DNA from: RUG14199 sp045535205
GTDB taxonomy: Bacteria; Bacillota; Clostridia; Oscillospirales; CAG-272
Length of the DNA: 24,273 nucleotides
Direction: 5' to 3'
NCBI GenBank assembly: GCA_045535205.1
Contig: JAZSLF010000018.1
Location: forward strand, 1 to 24,273
In this document: in pieces, positions 1 through 8,216 of the stretch
Numbering within the stretch: the first letter of the stretch is position 1
How the letters are laid out: every line of letters begins with the position of its first letter
The notes under the pieces: generated by a model
Seen by the model: only the letters and a program-made list of their open reading frames with translations
The model's database searches: none
Told to the model about the DNA's origin: nothing
Made by a program: the position numbers and the translations under genes

Positions 1-12
1 CAGTTGGTTTTG

Positions 13-116
13 TGAAGTTTCAAACCCTTGGTTTGAAGTTAAGTTGTAATAAATTACAGTGAAGTTTTTACCTTTGGCAAAAGTGAAGTTAAGTTTGCCC
101 CTCAGGGCAAACTTAG
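13..116. repeat. Cluster of short palindromes joined by a GAAGTT spacer
   Basis: Four small inverted repeats are strung together by variants of a GAAGTT(T/A) spacer seen at about 14, 35, 61 and 85. The stems are 19-26/30-37 (8 bp, loop CTT), 45-49/54-58 (5 bp), 66-72/76-82 (7 bp with one A.C mismatch) and 91-100/105-114 (10 bp, perfect, loop CTCA). Stem sequences differ while the spacer is kept. This fits an interspersed palindromic (REP-like) element or the edge of a longer array cut by the window start. There is no coding potential worth calling. It is not a CRISPR array: the units are too short and irregular. Confidence 0.55.
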
Positions 117-117
117 T

Positions 118-170
118 TCGGCACAGCGTGGTGTATTGCGAAAAAATACCACCCTGTATGGCTGTGCCGA
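118..170. repeat. Stem-loop, 10-bp outer stem
   Basis: Positions 118-127 pair perfectly with 161-170. Inside, 133-137 pairs with 145-149 around an A-rich loop. No T tract follows on the plus strand, so it does not look like an intrinsic terminator. It directly follows the palindrome cluster and may belong to it. Confidence 0.5.
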
Positions 171-201
171 GAGGGCACCTTTTGGTTCCCGTAGTAAGAA
201 A

Positions 202-229
202 CAGATATTTTACACTTGTAAAACATCTG
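202..229. repeat. Stem-loop upstream of the MATE gene
   Basis: Positions 202-213 pair with 218-229 (12 bp with one A.C mismatch, loop ACTT). The following bases are T-rich but broken by other bases, so it could be a weak terminator of a gene lying left of the window. Apart from this hairpin and the promoter at 339, I see nothing in 171-400. Confidence 0.4.
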
Positions 230-338
230 CTGTTCTTTGTATTTACTGTATTTGGAGCACCTGAGCATTTTGATTTTCCGCAAATGCAAAATATCATTAT
301 CGGCTACAAAACAATTTGAAATATCCTCTCGAAATACA

Positions 339-367
339 TTGAAAAAAGACGGCAAATGTGGTATGAT
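339..367 (+). promoter_or_regulatory. Sigma-A promoter of the MATE gene
   Basis: A -35 of TTGAAA at 339-344 and a -10 of TATGAT at 362-367 are separated by exactly 17 nt. The expected start is near 374, about 27 nt before the GTG start codon. A GGGAG ribosome site lies at 390-394. Confidence 0.7.
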
Positions 368-400
368 ATAGACTAACGATCAAATCTACGGGAGTTAAAC

Positions 401-1771
401 GTGTCAGCAAAAACGGTTTCAAAGGATTTCACAAAGGGAAGCATTGCAAAACAGCTTTTTTGGTTTACGCTTCCTTTCATGGCATCAAATGCCCTTCAGG
501 TACTCTACAGTACCATTGATATGGTAATTGTCGGAAAATTCGTAGGTACTGCTGGGCTTTCTGCCGTTTCACAAAGCAGTATGATAATGAATTTTGCAAC
601 CATGGTGTTTCTCGGATTTTCCAACGGAGGTCAGGTTGTTATCTCTCAGGCTATCGGCTCGGGCAAAAGGAAGGAGCTGAGCCGCATCATCGGTACGTTA
701 TTTATACTCATAATGATATTAGGCATCTGTCTATCCGCTGTATCACTTGGCTTCAGATCCCTTATTCTCGATCTGATGAGAATTCCCTCGGAGTCATATG
801 ATATGGCTATGGATTACCTTATAATATGCGGTGCGGGACTTATCTTTACCGCAGGCTATAACGTGGTTTCCGCCATTCTCAGAGGCATGGGCGACTCAAA
901 AAGGCCTTTTCTTTTCATAGGTATCGCATCTGCTGTAAACCTTGTTCTCGACATTCTTTTCACGGGATTTTTAGGCTTTGGTGTTGCCGGTGCCGCTTAC
1001 GCCACCGTCATCGGTCAGGCAGCATCGTTCATATTCTCCCTGTTTTATCTTTACAGAAATAAAAGCCTTGTGGGCTTTGATTTTAAAAAGGAAAGCTTTA
1101 AGATAAACGGAAAATACGCAAAAATGATACTGTCCCTGGGTACGCCCATGGCAATACAGTCGGGCTGCATAAACATATCCATGCTTTTTGTAAATTCAAT
1201 GATAAACAACGTAGGCGTTGTAGCTTCCGCAACCTTCGGTGTCGGAGGCAGAATTGATGACATCATCAATAAAATATCGCAAGGTATACAGTATGCCGCC
1301 ATGCCCATGATAAGTCAGAACATCGGTGCGGGAAATAAGAAAAGAGCAAAGAGCGTGGTTTATTGGGCGTGGATATATTCAATTGCCATGACGGTAATTT
1401 CCATATTTTTATACATATGCTTCGGAAAAGAACTGTTCATGATGTTCTCCGATGACCCCGCCGTCCACGAAATGTCGGGAGACTTTATAAGGGCTATTCT
1501 TTGGATGTTCCCCGCCCTTGCGATAATGAGGGGAAGCGGTGCTTTTATTCAGGGTATCGGAAACGCAAAGCTCAGCATGGTACTTGCTATGCTTGACGGA
1601 GTCGTTCTTAGAATCGGTCTCAGCTGGCTTTTCGGAATATATCTCGAATGGGGATTTTTCGGCTTCGTTTTAGGCTACGGTCTTGCGGCTTACGGCTTTG
1701 CCGTTCCAAGCATGATATACTTTGTTTCGGGAATCTGGCAAAAAAGACGCACTCTTGCAGATGACATTTAA
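401..1771 (+). CDS. MATE family multidrug/toxin efflux transporter
   Basis: This is a 456-residue integral membrane protein with about 12 hydrophobic segments in two similar halves, the size and layout usual for MATE transporters. The N-terminus (KQLFWFTLPFMASNALQVLY, then DMVIVGKFVGTAGLSAV) and the second half (LGTPMAIQSGCINISMLFVN) match the family's paired MatE repeats. Members export cationic drugs or metabolites in exchange for Na+ or H+; the substrate cannot be read from sequence. The start is GTG at 401, preceded by GGGAG. It has its own promoter and a strong terminator, so it is probably monocistronic and unrelated to the pilus genes downstream. Confidence 0.93.
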   Translation: MSAKTVSKDFTKGSIAKQLFWFTLPFMASNALQVLYSTIDMVIVGKFVGTAGLSAVSQSSMIMNFATMVFLGFSNGGQVVISQAIGSGKRKELSRIIGTLFILIMILGICLSAVSLGFRSLILDLMRIPSESYDMAMDYLIICGAGLIFTAGYNVVSAILRGMGDSKRPFLFIGIASAVNLVLDILFTGFLGFGVAGAAYATVIGQAASFIFSLFYLYRNKSLVGFDFKKESFKINGKYAKMILSLGTPMAIQSGCINISMLFVNSMINNVGVVASATFGVGGRIDDIINKISQGIQYAAMPMISQNIGAGNKKRAKSVVYWAWIYSIAMTVISIFLYICFGKELFMMFSDDPAVHEMSGDFIRAILWMFPALAIMRGSGAFIQGIGNAKLSMVLAMLDGVVLRIGLSWLFGIYLEWGFFGFVLGYGLAAYGFAVPSMIYFVSGIWQKRRTLADDI

Positions 1772-1804
1772 AAAGCATTGACATTTATGGTCATATTATA
1801 GATT

Positions 1805-1850
1805 AAACGGATATTTTTTACATTTTCCTTGTAAAAATATCCGTTTTCTT
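1805..1850 (+). terminator. Intrinsic terminator after the MATE gene
   Basis: A long stem pairs 1805-1821 with 1831-1846, with one bulged T, and is followed by a short T-rich run. The A/T-rich flanks mean it could act on both strands. Confidence 0.75.
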
Positions 1851-1881
1851 CATTTTGGCAGTAAGTATTCTGCATTTTTTG

Positions 1882-1910
1882 TTGACATATAATATAATAT
1901 GTGGTATTCT
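1882..1910 (+). promoter_or_regulatory. Promoter of the pilus operon
   Basis: A consensus TTGACA at 1882-1887 is followed after 17 nt by TATTCT at 1905-1910. The predicted start is near 1917, leaving an AT-rich leader of about 80 nt before the AAAGGAGG site at 1980-1987. No other convincing promoter is seen until the end of the YfcC-like gene, so this may drive the whole set. Confidence 0.65.
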
Positions 1911-1995
1911 TAAACTAAGTATAGTTATATTTTATAATATATAGATAATATTATATAATTTTTCAGGCATAACATCATCAAAGGAGGACAGAGGC

Positions 1996-2445
1996 ATGAC
2001 CGAAAAAGATCTTAAAAGAATGACCCGAAGTGAGCTTCTGGAAATTCTTATCGAGCAGGCCGAAGAAAATAAAAAGCTTAAACTAAAGCTTCAAAGGGCA
2101 GAAAAGCTCCTTGAGGAAAAGAAAATAATACTTGATAATGCAGGCTCTATTGCCGAGGCCTCAATGATGCTCAGCGGAATATTTGAAGCTGCCGAGGAAG
2201 CCTCAAGACTTTACCTTGAAAGCATAAAGCATCTCAGCGAACGGTCGAAGACCATTTACGAAAACGAAGAGGAGCTTGCACGTCTGAAAGCCGATGCCAT
2301 CGTTGAAGAAGCAAACGAATACAAAAGAAAAGTATATGCTGACGCCGATGCCTATAAAAGATCGGTATACAGAAAAGCCAGGAGACATTATCCTTTTGAG
2401 GATACTCTGAAAAACCCGGCAGGAGAGCAGTCCGGCGATGAATAG
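1996..2445 (+). CDS. Coiled-coil protein preceding signal peptidase
   Basis: This 149-residue protein is highly charged and mostly helical, with no signal peptide or membrane segment. Residues about 8-50 form a heptad-like coiled coil rich in Glu, Lys and Leu. A less charged core (GSIAEASMMLSGIFEAAEEA, about 51-70) follows, and a second helix runs to about 130. I recall similar proteins beside signal peptidase genes in gut Clostridia, but I know no established function. It starts at ATG 1996 behind AAAGGAGG and overlaps the signal peptidase gene by 8 bp, so the two are translationally coupled. A DivIVA-like scaffold role is possible but unproven. Confidence 0.8.
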   Translation: MTEKDLKRMTRSELLEILIEQAEENKKLKLKLQRAEKLLEEKKIILDNAGSIAEASMMLSGIFEAAEEASRLYLESIKHLSERSKTIYENEEELARLKADAIVEEANEYKRKVYADADAYKRSVYRKARRHYPFEDTLKNPAGEQSGDE

Positions 2446-3025
2446 GAAAGCACGAAGATCGATTGCTCCGAACGTCAAAGTTCTTCGTGCGGAGCTTGAC
2501 AGAATAAAACACAAAAAAAGATATAAGCGTGTGCTTAGAAGCACATTTTATACGCTTGTTGTCGTAGCCGCCGTATCGGTATTGGTGGCTACACTCTGGA
2601 TGCCCGTTCTACAGATATACGGAACATCCATGACACCGACGCTGTACGACGGAGACATAATAATTTCCGTAAAGGACACCGAGCCGGAGCATCAGGACGT
2701 TATAGCTTTTTACTACAACAACAAGATACTTGTAAAAAGAGTTATCGCAGGTCCGGGCGAATGGGTCGATATTGACGATGAAGGAAACGTCTTTGTCAAC
2801 AGCATTCCCCTTGACGAGCCTTATATTTCAGAAAAGGCGAAGGGCGAATGTAATATAGAATTTCCCTATCAGGTCCCCGAAGCAAAGTATTTTGTGCTGG
2901 GCGACCACAGAAACGTTTCGACAGACTCAAGAAACACGGCGGTCGGCTGTGTTTCGGAGGAGCAGATAGTCGGACGTATAGTATTCAGAGTCTGGCCCCT
3001 TAAAAATATGGGAGCAACAGACTGA
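2438..3025 (+). CDS. lepB: Signal peptidase I (S26 family)
   Basis: This 195-residue membrane-anchored serine protease cleaves signal peptides from secreted preproteins at the outer membrane face. A basic N-terminus (1-38) precedes one transmembrane helix (about 39-60). The catalytic serine is S64 in YGTSMTPTLYDGD and the general-base lysine is K100 in LVKRVIAGPGE. The late conserved box reads VLGDHRNVSTDSRN, with H where many members have N. Both catalytic residues are present, unlike the inactive SipA-type homologues of some streptococcal pilus islands. It sits directly before the sortase substrates, which suggests a dedicated peptidase for the pilus proteins. The start overlaps the upstream gene. 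Confidence 0.92.
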   Translation: MNRKARRSIAPNVKVLRAELDRIKHKKRYKRVLRSTFYTLVVVAAVSVLVATLWMPVLQIYGTSMTPTLYDGDIIISVKDTEPEHQDVIAFYYNNKILVKRVIAGPGEWVDIDDEGNVFVNSIPLDEPYISEKAKGECNIEFPYQVPEAKYFVLGDHRNVSTDSRNTAVGCVSEEQIVGRIVFRVWPLKNMGATD

Positions 3026-3085
3026 AAAGTATATTTATGATAACGGTGGTACCGTAACCGATCTCTGAGGAAAGGAGGGATAGAC

Positions 3086-6000
3086 GTGAACCGAAATATA
3101 GAAGTGCGTGCGGCAGCTTATAAAAAGACACGCAAAAGGCGTAAGGCTCTTCAAATGACCGTAACTTACCTTGCGGCAATAGTAGTTTTCTGTACGGTCT
3201 ACGCTCTTATCCTTCCTGCAATAACAAAAGAAAGAGCTGCCTTCTGCGGATATGAGGAGCATATTCACTCAGAAGAATGCTACAGCATTTCCTATCCCGT
3301 ATGTGACGAGTGCGGTCTTCCCTTCGTTCCCGAAGATACATCCGAAGGAGATATGACCGATACGGAAGCTCTGTCCGAGACGGCTGCTGACACAACGGAA
3401 AACACCGAAGTCCAAAGTGACACGGCCGAAGCTGACAGCGGCGAGGGGACAAGTGCAGAAGAACACGTTCACACGTCATCGATCGGAACAACTTCAATTC
3501 TCACCTGCGAAAAGGAAGAACACACCCACACAGACAGCTGCTTCGTTGACAAAAAGGCAGACGTTGAAGACGAGCATATCTGGGAGAAGACCATTCCCGA
3601 TGAAATGAGTGACAGCTGGCGGGAAGCCTTGATAAAAACGGCTGAAAGTCAGCTTGGCTACACGGAAAGCTCCTCCAATTTTGAAATAGCCGAAGACGGC
3701 AGCACAAGCGGCTATACAAGATACGGAGAATGGGACGGCTCACCTTACGAGGAATGGAAAAACCCGTTTGTCCGCTTCTGTATGCATTATGCAAAATTTG
3801 AAAACGAATACTTCCCCGTTTCAGAGGACACGGAAAAATGGATAGAGCTGCTTTTGGAAAAAGGACTGTTTATCGAAAAAAGCGAGGGTACATCAAGGGA
3901 AGGCGACATTGTATTTATAAAGCAAAACGAAGCGGAAGCATATCCCGCAATACTTGTTGAAGCATTTAACAAGACAGTAAAGCTCACAGATGAAAACGGT
4001 GAAGAAAAAGAAGCGGAGCGTGTCGCCCTGAGGGTCATAGAGGGCGACTGCGACGGAAGCGTTGCGTACAGAGAGTACTTCCTTGACGACTCTTTGGTTA
4101 TCGGCTTTGCGGATACGGAGACCGCTTACCTTGAATACAGACGAAACGTTCCCTTTGAAAAGATCTTTGAAGGAGACGGCTTCACGGTAACGGCAAAATA
4201 TTATCAGACTGCGGGTATTCCCGATGATGCCGTTCTGACGGCGGTTCCCGTCGGCGAGGACAGCGAGCAGTATGAAAGCTGCTACGAGGAAGCAGTAAAT
4301 AAGATAAATGACACCACGGCGGAAACAAAAATCCCGACGGTTACGGATTTCCGTCTGTATGACATCAGCTTCATTCTTGACGGAGAAGAAATAACACCCG
4401 ACGACAAGGTGGATGTTCAGATCAGCTATCCGTCTGAACTAACGGAAGAAAACGAAGTTGCCGTTATCCACTATGCAGAAGAAGGGGCCGAGCTTTCAGA
4501 GGTTACCGATTACTACGTTGACGAGGACGGCAATCTCAACACGGAATTTGAAACGGACAGCTTCTCACTGTTTGCGATCGTGACAACGGACAATGCTCCA
4601 AACTACATAGTGACCCTTCAGAAATTTAACATCACGAGAACAAACCTCTCACAGCTGGGAGGACAAACCTTTGCAGTTGCACAGGGCTCGAACGCTCTGT
4701 TCTGTCACGAGGATGGTTCTCTGTATTGTGCAACGGTCAACATCCGTACAAGCGGAAACGTTTCGGGCTCAGAGCAGCTTATTCAGTGGACCTTTGAAAG
4801 AGACGGAAACACCGGAAGCAAATATTATATGAAAGCCGTATACGGCGAGACGTCGTACTATCTTGCGATTTCAGACGGAACACTTGTTACGGTTACGGAC
4901 AAAGCTTCCGCTACCGTATTTACCGCAACGAGAAAAGATACAAATCTCACCTTGGCAAGCGGTACATCGTACATAAACGTGACAGACGACGGTCCGACCG
5001 TAAGTACAACGGTCAACCTCACTCTTTACAATGCACCATCGGGAAGCGGAGTAAAGGTAGTGTTTGACGGTCAGTTCGGAAATCCCGTATACATGGGAAA
5101 CGACAACCATTCAGGCACTTATTACAAGTGGAAGGACAATCAAAGAATAGAGACAACAGCAGATGAAAACGGATACGTAACCCTACCTGATTCGCTGACC
5201 TCAGGCAGTTCATACTATCCCATGAAGGTAAACGGCTGGTACGACATTATAAACGGAGTTTACTATGACAGCTCAATGCTGGGCAAACAAATAAAGGTGA
5301 CCTCCGATACAATATTCTATCCCGAATGGGTGGCAGAATCTTACGATATAGGTCAGCCTGAAAACGTGGTGACAAATCAGCCCGACACCAGCGACTTTAT
5401 AACAACATATGTGTTTGACTACAACGAAATATTCAACGTACATTCATGTTATTATAATGAATCAGACAGTTCATGGTATTTCGATGAAAACAGCGAGCTG
5501 GGATTTGTTTTCTTTGACTATATTACACCTGAAGGCAACATTGGCAACATGAAGAACAAATCCAATGCTGTAAACGGAATAACGGTAAATAAAGAAAAGA
5601 CCAACGGCGACAGAGGTGAAAGCACCATCTTCCCGGGTCAAATAACAGAAGGTATCGCAACCCCGGAAAGAATAGAAGCCTTATTCGGAAGCCGGAAGCT
5701 GCCGGGTAAAATCATCCTCGACGAAGGCGACTGGCTTTACAGCTATGATGAAGATACCGGCTTCTACTACTACAACAGCGCAAAGAACGCTGCTTCGTAC
5801 AATAAGGAGGCAAAGCGTTTCTATGTATATGACTACACCGTAAATATTGACGGTCCGAAAAGTCTTAACGACTTCGTTCCCTTCAACTACATAACAAACC
5901 ACGGAAAAGGCCATACAGGCTCAGGAGTCAACAACGTTACCGATGACAATACCGTATACTGTGAAAAGGGCAATCAGGTAAATTACTGGTTCGGCATGAG

Positions 6001-8065
6001 CAGCCAGATAGAATTTTATCTGCCCGAGGACAGCGGTTCGGGCAAAAATATATCCGGACACGGCGAGGATATGCAGTTCCGCTTCTCAGGAGACGATGAC
6101 GTTTGGGTCTTCATTAACAACGATCTGGTTCTTGACCTCGGTGGTGTACATGACGTTGTATACGGTGAGATAAACTTCTCCACCGGTGTTGTTAAAACCG
6201 GTCAGGCATTATCCAACTCTCAGATCGCAAACAACACCGCAAGCAGCTTTGCAGGTATGCCCGGTGTTGAAGAAGGAACTCCCCCGGGGGTTACGATAAC
6301 ACAGCTTCCCACTCTTAATGGTGGCGAAAAGCACACTCTCACAGTTTATTATCTTGAAAGAGGGTCTTCACTTTCCAACTGTGCGATCTACTTTAACCTT
6401 TCACCCGCTTACGAGCTGGAAATAACAAAGAGTGATAAAAACGGAAATATCCACCTTGCCAATGCTCATTTCCAGATATTTGATGACCCCGAATGTACAA
6501 ACTACGCTACCCTTTACCGACAGCTTGAAAACGGCACACTTGAAGATGTTACCGGTCAGACCTTCGTAACCGATGAAAACGGTGTTCTCAACTGTTACGG
6601 TCTGTTGGACGGAAAAAAATATTACATCAAAGAAGTACTTCCTCCCAGCGGTTATCCCGATATGTCAAAATTCGTGATCGAGGTCGATCTGAGCAGCGAT
6701 GACAAGGAAACTGAAGTAGTAATCGACAGTAACAAAAATCCTTGGATATACGCAAAGGCTAACGTTGTCTCATCCGACACAAAGCATAAGATAGAGCTGG
6801 AAGTATACAACGACGTATACATAGGCGGTAATGAAACTACCTCAGTATACGCCGAAAAGGTATGGGAAGGAGAAAGCACGGATCTGCCGGGCAGTATAAC
6901 CGTTTTACTCTACGCAAACGGTGTTTCCACTTCACGAACCCTTACACTGAACTCAGAGAATGACTGGAAGGGTTACTTCTACGAGCTTCCGCTGAGAGAC
7001 TCTGACGGTAACATAATTGAATACACCGTAGAGGAAATAGATCTTCCCTACGGATATACTCCATCCTATGACGAGACATTCAGTCAGATAAGCACTACCG
7101 TAGATATTCCCGGACACTTCAAATCGGTTGCATCGCTGACTGACGGAAAATATTATAGGTTCGTTTCCACCTCAACAGGACGAGCAATACAGGGCTCAAG
7201 CGGTTCATCCATAAGCGGTGCTGTCATAAATGAAGAAAATGATGCACAGCTCTGGAAAGCAATTGCCTCATCAACAAACGGATGCTTCCTGCTTCAGAAC
7301 AAAGCATATACGTCAAGGTATCTGTCACTTGCATCCACCAGCTGGGGCGGATCGGGTGCTTCAACTACTAACACCACGACATCAGACAACGCAAAAATAT
7401 CCCTTGACGCCGGCAAGCTTAAATCTAATTCCGGATACTATCTGACAAACGGTTCAAACAACAGTTTTTCGACCTCAAACAGAGTAGCAAACGGAGCGAC
7501 AATAACTGCTTATGAATGGGTCGATCCTTCCACCACAACGGAAACCATCGACATTCCCGGATGGAAGATAACCAACACGGCATGGGGTACGCTGACAATT
7601 CCCGTTGAAAAAATATGGGATGAAACGGTTCCCACATCGGATATGGTTCCCGTTGAATTTGAGCTTTATCTGGTGCAGACAGACGGCGAGGGCTCGCCTC
7701 AAAGGGTCGCTTCCGTCACGGTGACGGCAGAAACAGATTGGAAGTCTTTGTTTGAAGACCTTGAATATCCGGGTGAAGACGGATACTATTGCATCGTTGA
7801 ACGAAGCGAGATTTACACAGTTACACACAGCGGCGAAACGGTGTATATCCTTATCGGAGATACTCTTTGCGAAGCCTCTGTTGTAAATATTGATGAAAAC
7901 GGCAATACCGCAGGAGTTCAGATAACGAACTCCATGCTGTATCTGCTGCCCGACACAGGCGGTACGGGAAAGCTGATATTTGCCGCATTGGGACTGATTC
8001 TTGTAGTCTCATCAGGCATTCTTTTAGCTTACCAATACCGTGTTAAGAGAAAGGAGGATTTTTGA
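3086..8065 (+). CDS. Large LPDTG-anchored multidomain adhesin (pilus tip candidate)
   Basis: This 1659-residue surface protein starts at GTG 3086 behind AAAGGAGG (7-nt spacing). In order it has: a basic N-terminus and membrane segment ending YALILPAITKE (about 26-49); two Cys/His modules (C54-H59-H61-C65 and C141-H146-H148-C152) around an acidic linker; a CHAP-like domain (about 175-340) that seems to have lost its catalytic Cys and His; a beta-trefoil-like region (506-650); an InlB-type repeat (about 657-750, VNGWYDII...FYPEWV); a fibro-slime domain (about 928-1109, GDDDVWVFIN at 1002); a SpaA/CnaB domain (1110-1250); a CnaB domain split by a ricin-like insert (1253-1500); another CnaB-like domain; and LPDTG (1621-1625), hydrophobic stretch and basic tail. 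Size and position suggest the tip adhesin. The ligand is unknown. Confidence 0.85.
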   Translation: MNRNIEVRAAAYKKTRKRRKALQMTVTYLAAIVVFCTVYALILPAITKERAAFCGYEEHIHSEECYSISYPVCDECGLPFVPEDTSEGDMTDTEALSETAADTTENTEVQSDTAEADSGEGTSAEEHVHTSSIGTTSILTCEKEEHTHTDSCFVDKKADVEDEHIWEKTIPDEMSDSWREALIKTAESQLGYTESSSNFEIAEDGSTSGYTRYGEWDGSPYEEWKNPFVRFCMHYAKFENEYFPVSEDTEKWIELLLEKGLFIEKSEGTSREGDIVFIKQNEAEAYPAILVEAFNKTVKLTDENGEEKEAERVALRVIEGDCDGSVAYREYFLDDSLVIGFADTETAYLEYRRNVPFEKIFEGDGFTVTAKYYQTAGIPDDAVLTAVPVGEDSEQYESCYEEAVNKINDTTAETKIPTVTDFRLYDISFILDGEEITPDDKVDVQISYPSELTEENEVAVIHYAEEGAELSEVTDYYVDEDGNLNTEFETDSFSLFAIVTTDNAPNYIVTLQKFNITRTNLSQLGGQTFAVAQGSNALFCHEDGSLYCATVNIRTSGNVSGSEQLIQWTFERDGNTGSKYYMKAVYGETSYYLAISDGTLVTVTDKASATVFTATRKDTNLTLASGTSYINVTDDGPTVSTTVNLTLYNAPSGSGVKVVFDGQFGNPVYMGNDNHSGTYYKWKDNQRIETTADENGYVTLPDSLTSGSSYYPMKVNGWYDIINGVYYDSSMLGKQIKVTSDTIFYPEWVAESYDIGQPENVVTNQPDTSDFITTYVFDYNEIFNVHSCYYNESDSSWYFDENSELGFVFFDYITPEGNIGNMKNKSNAVNGITVNKEKTNGDRGESTIFPGQITEGIATPERIEALFGSRKLPGKIILDEGDWLYSYDEDTGFYYYNSAKNAASYNKEAKRFYVYDYTVNIDGPKSLNDFVPFNYITNHGKGHTGSGVNNVTDDNTVYCEKGNQVNYWFGMSSQIEFYLPEDSGSGKNISGHGEDMQFRFSGDDDVWVFINNDLVLDLGGVHDVVYGEINFSTGVVKTGQALSNSQIANNTASSFAGMPGVEEGTPPGVTITQLPTLNGGEKHTLTVYYLERGSSLSNCAIYFNLSPAYELEITKSDKNGNIHLANAHFQIFDDPECTNYATLYRQLENGTLEDVTGQTFVTDENGVLNCYGLLDGKKYYIKEVLPPSGYPDMSKFVIEVDLSSDDKETEVVIDSNKNPWIYAKANVVSSDTKHKIELEVYNDVYIGGNETTSVYAEKVWEGESTDLPGSITVLLYANGVSTSRTLTLNSENDWKGYFYELPLRDSDGNIIEYTVEEIDLPYGYTPSYDETFSQISTTVDIPGHFKSVASLTDGKYYRFVSTSTGRAIQGSSGSSISGAVINEENDAQLWKAIASSTNGCFLLQNKAYTSRYLSLASTSWGGSGASTTNTTTSDNAKISLDAGKLKSNSGYYLTNGSNNSFSTSNRVANGATITAYEWVDPSTTTETIDIPGWKITNTAWGTLTIPVEKIWDETVPTSDMVPVEFELYLVQTDGEGSPQRVASVTVTAETDWKSLFEDLEYPGEDGYYCIVERSEIYTVTHSGETVYILIGDTLCEASVVNIDENGNTAGVQITNSMLYLLPDTGGTGKLIFAALGLILVVSSGILLAYQYRVKRKEDF

Positions 8066-8216
8066 TCTTCCTTATCGGATACGGCTGACAGCCGATTTGA
8101 AAAGACCTGCGTCATAGACATCACAGCAATGACATAAGAAAAACACTTTTAAGTTCCCCCCCGCAAAAAAATAAAAAAATATATTAAACAAAACAAAAAA
8201 GAAAGGAAAACCCAAA
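8066..8216 (+). other. Gap before the shaft pilin gene
   Basis: These 151 bases hold a short hairpin (CGGCT/AGCCG near 8084-8096), then an A-rich stretch leading to the ribosome site GAAAGGA at 8201-8207. I see no convincing promoter. The region may be a processing site that separates the large adhesin message from the abundant pilin message. Confidence 0.35.

Noticed and set aside
13..116. CRISPR array
   Set aside because: Repeats are 6-12 bases, irregularly spaced, and the variable parts are palindromes rather than unique spacers. No cas gene is present.
3043..3056. T-box-like GGTGGTACCG before the adhesin gene
   Set aside because: It resembles the T-box core, but no specifier stem or terminator exists; upstream is signal peptidase coding sequence. 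Probably chance.
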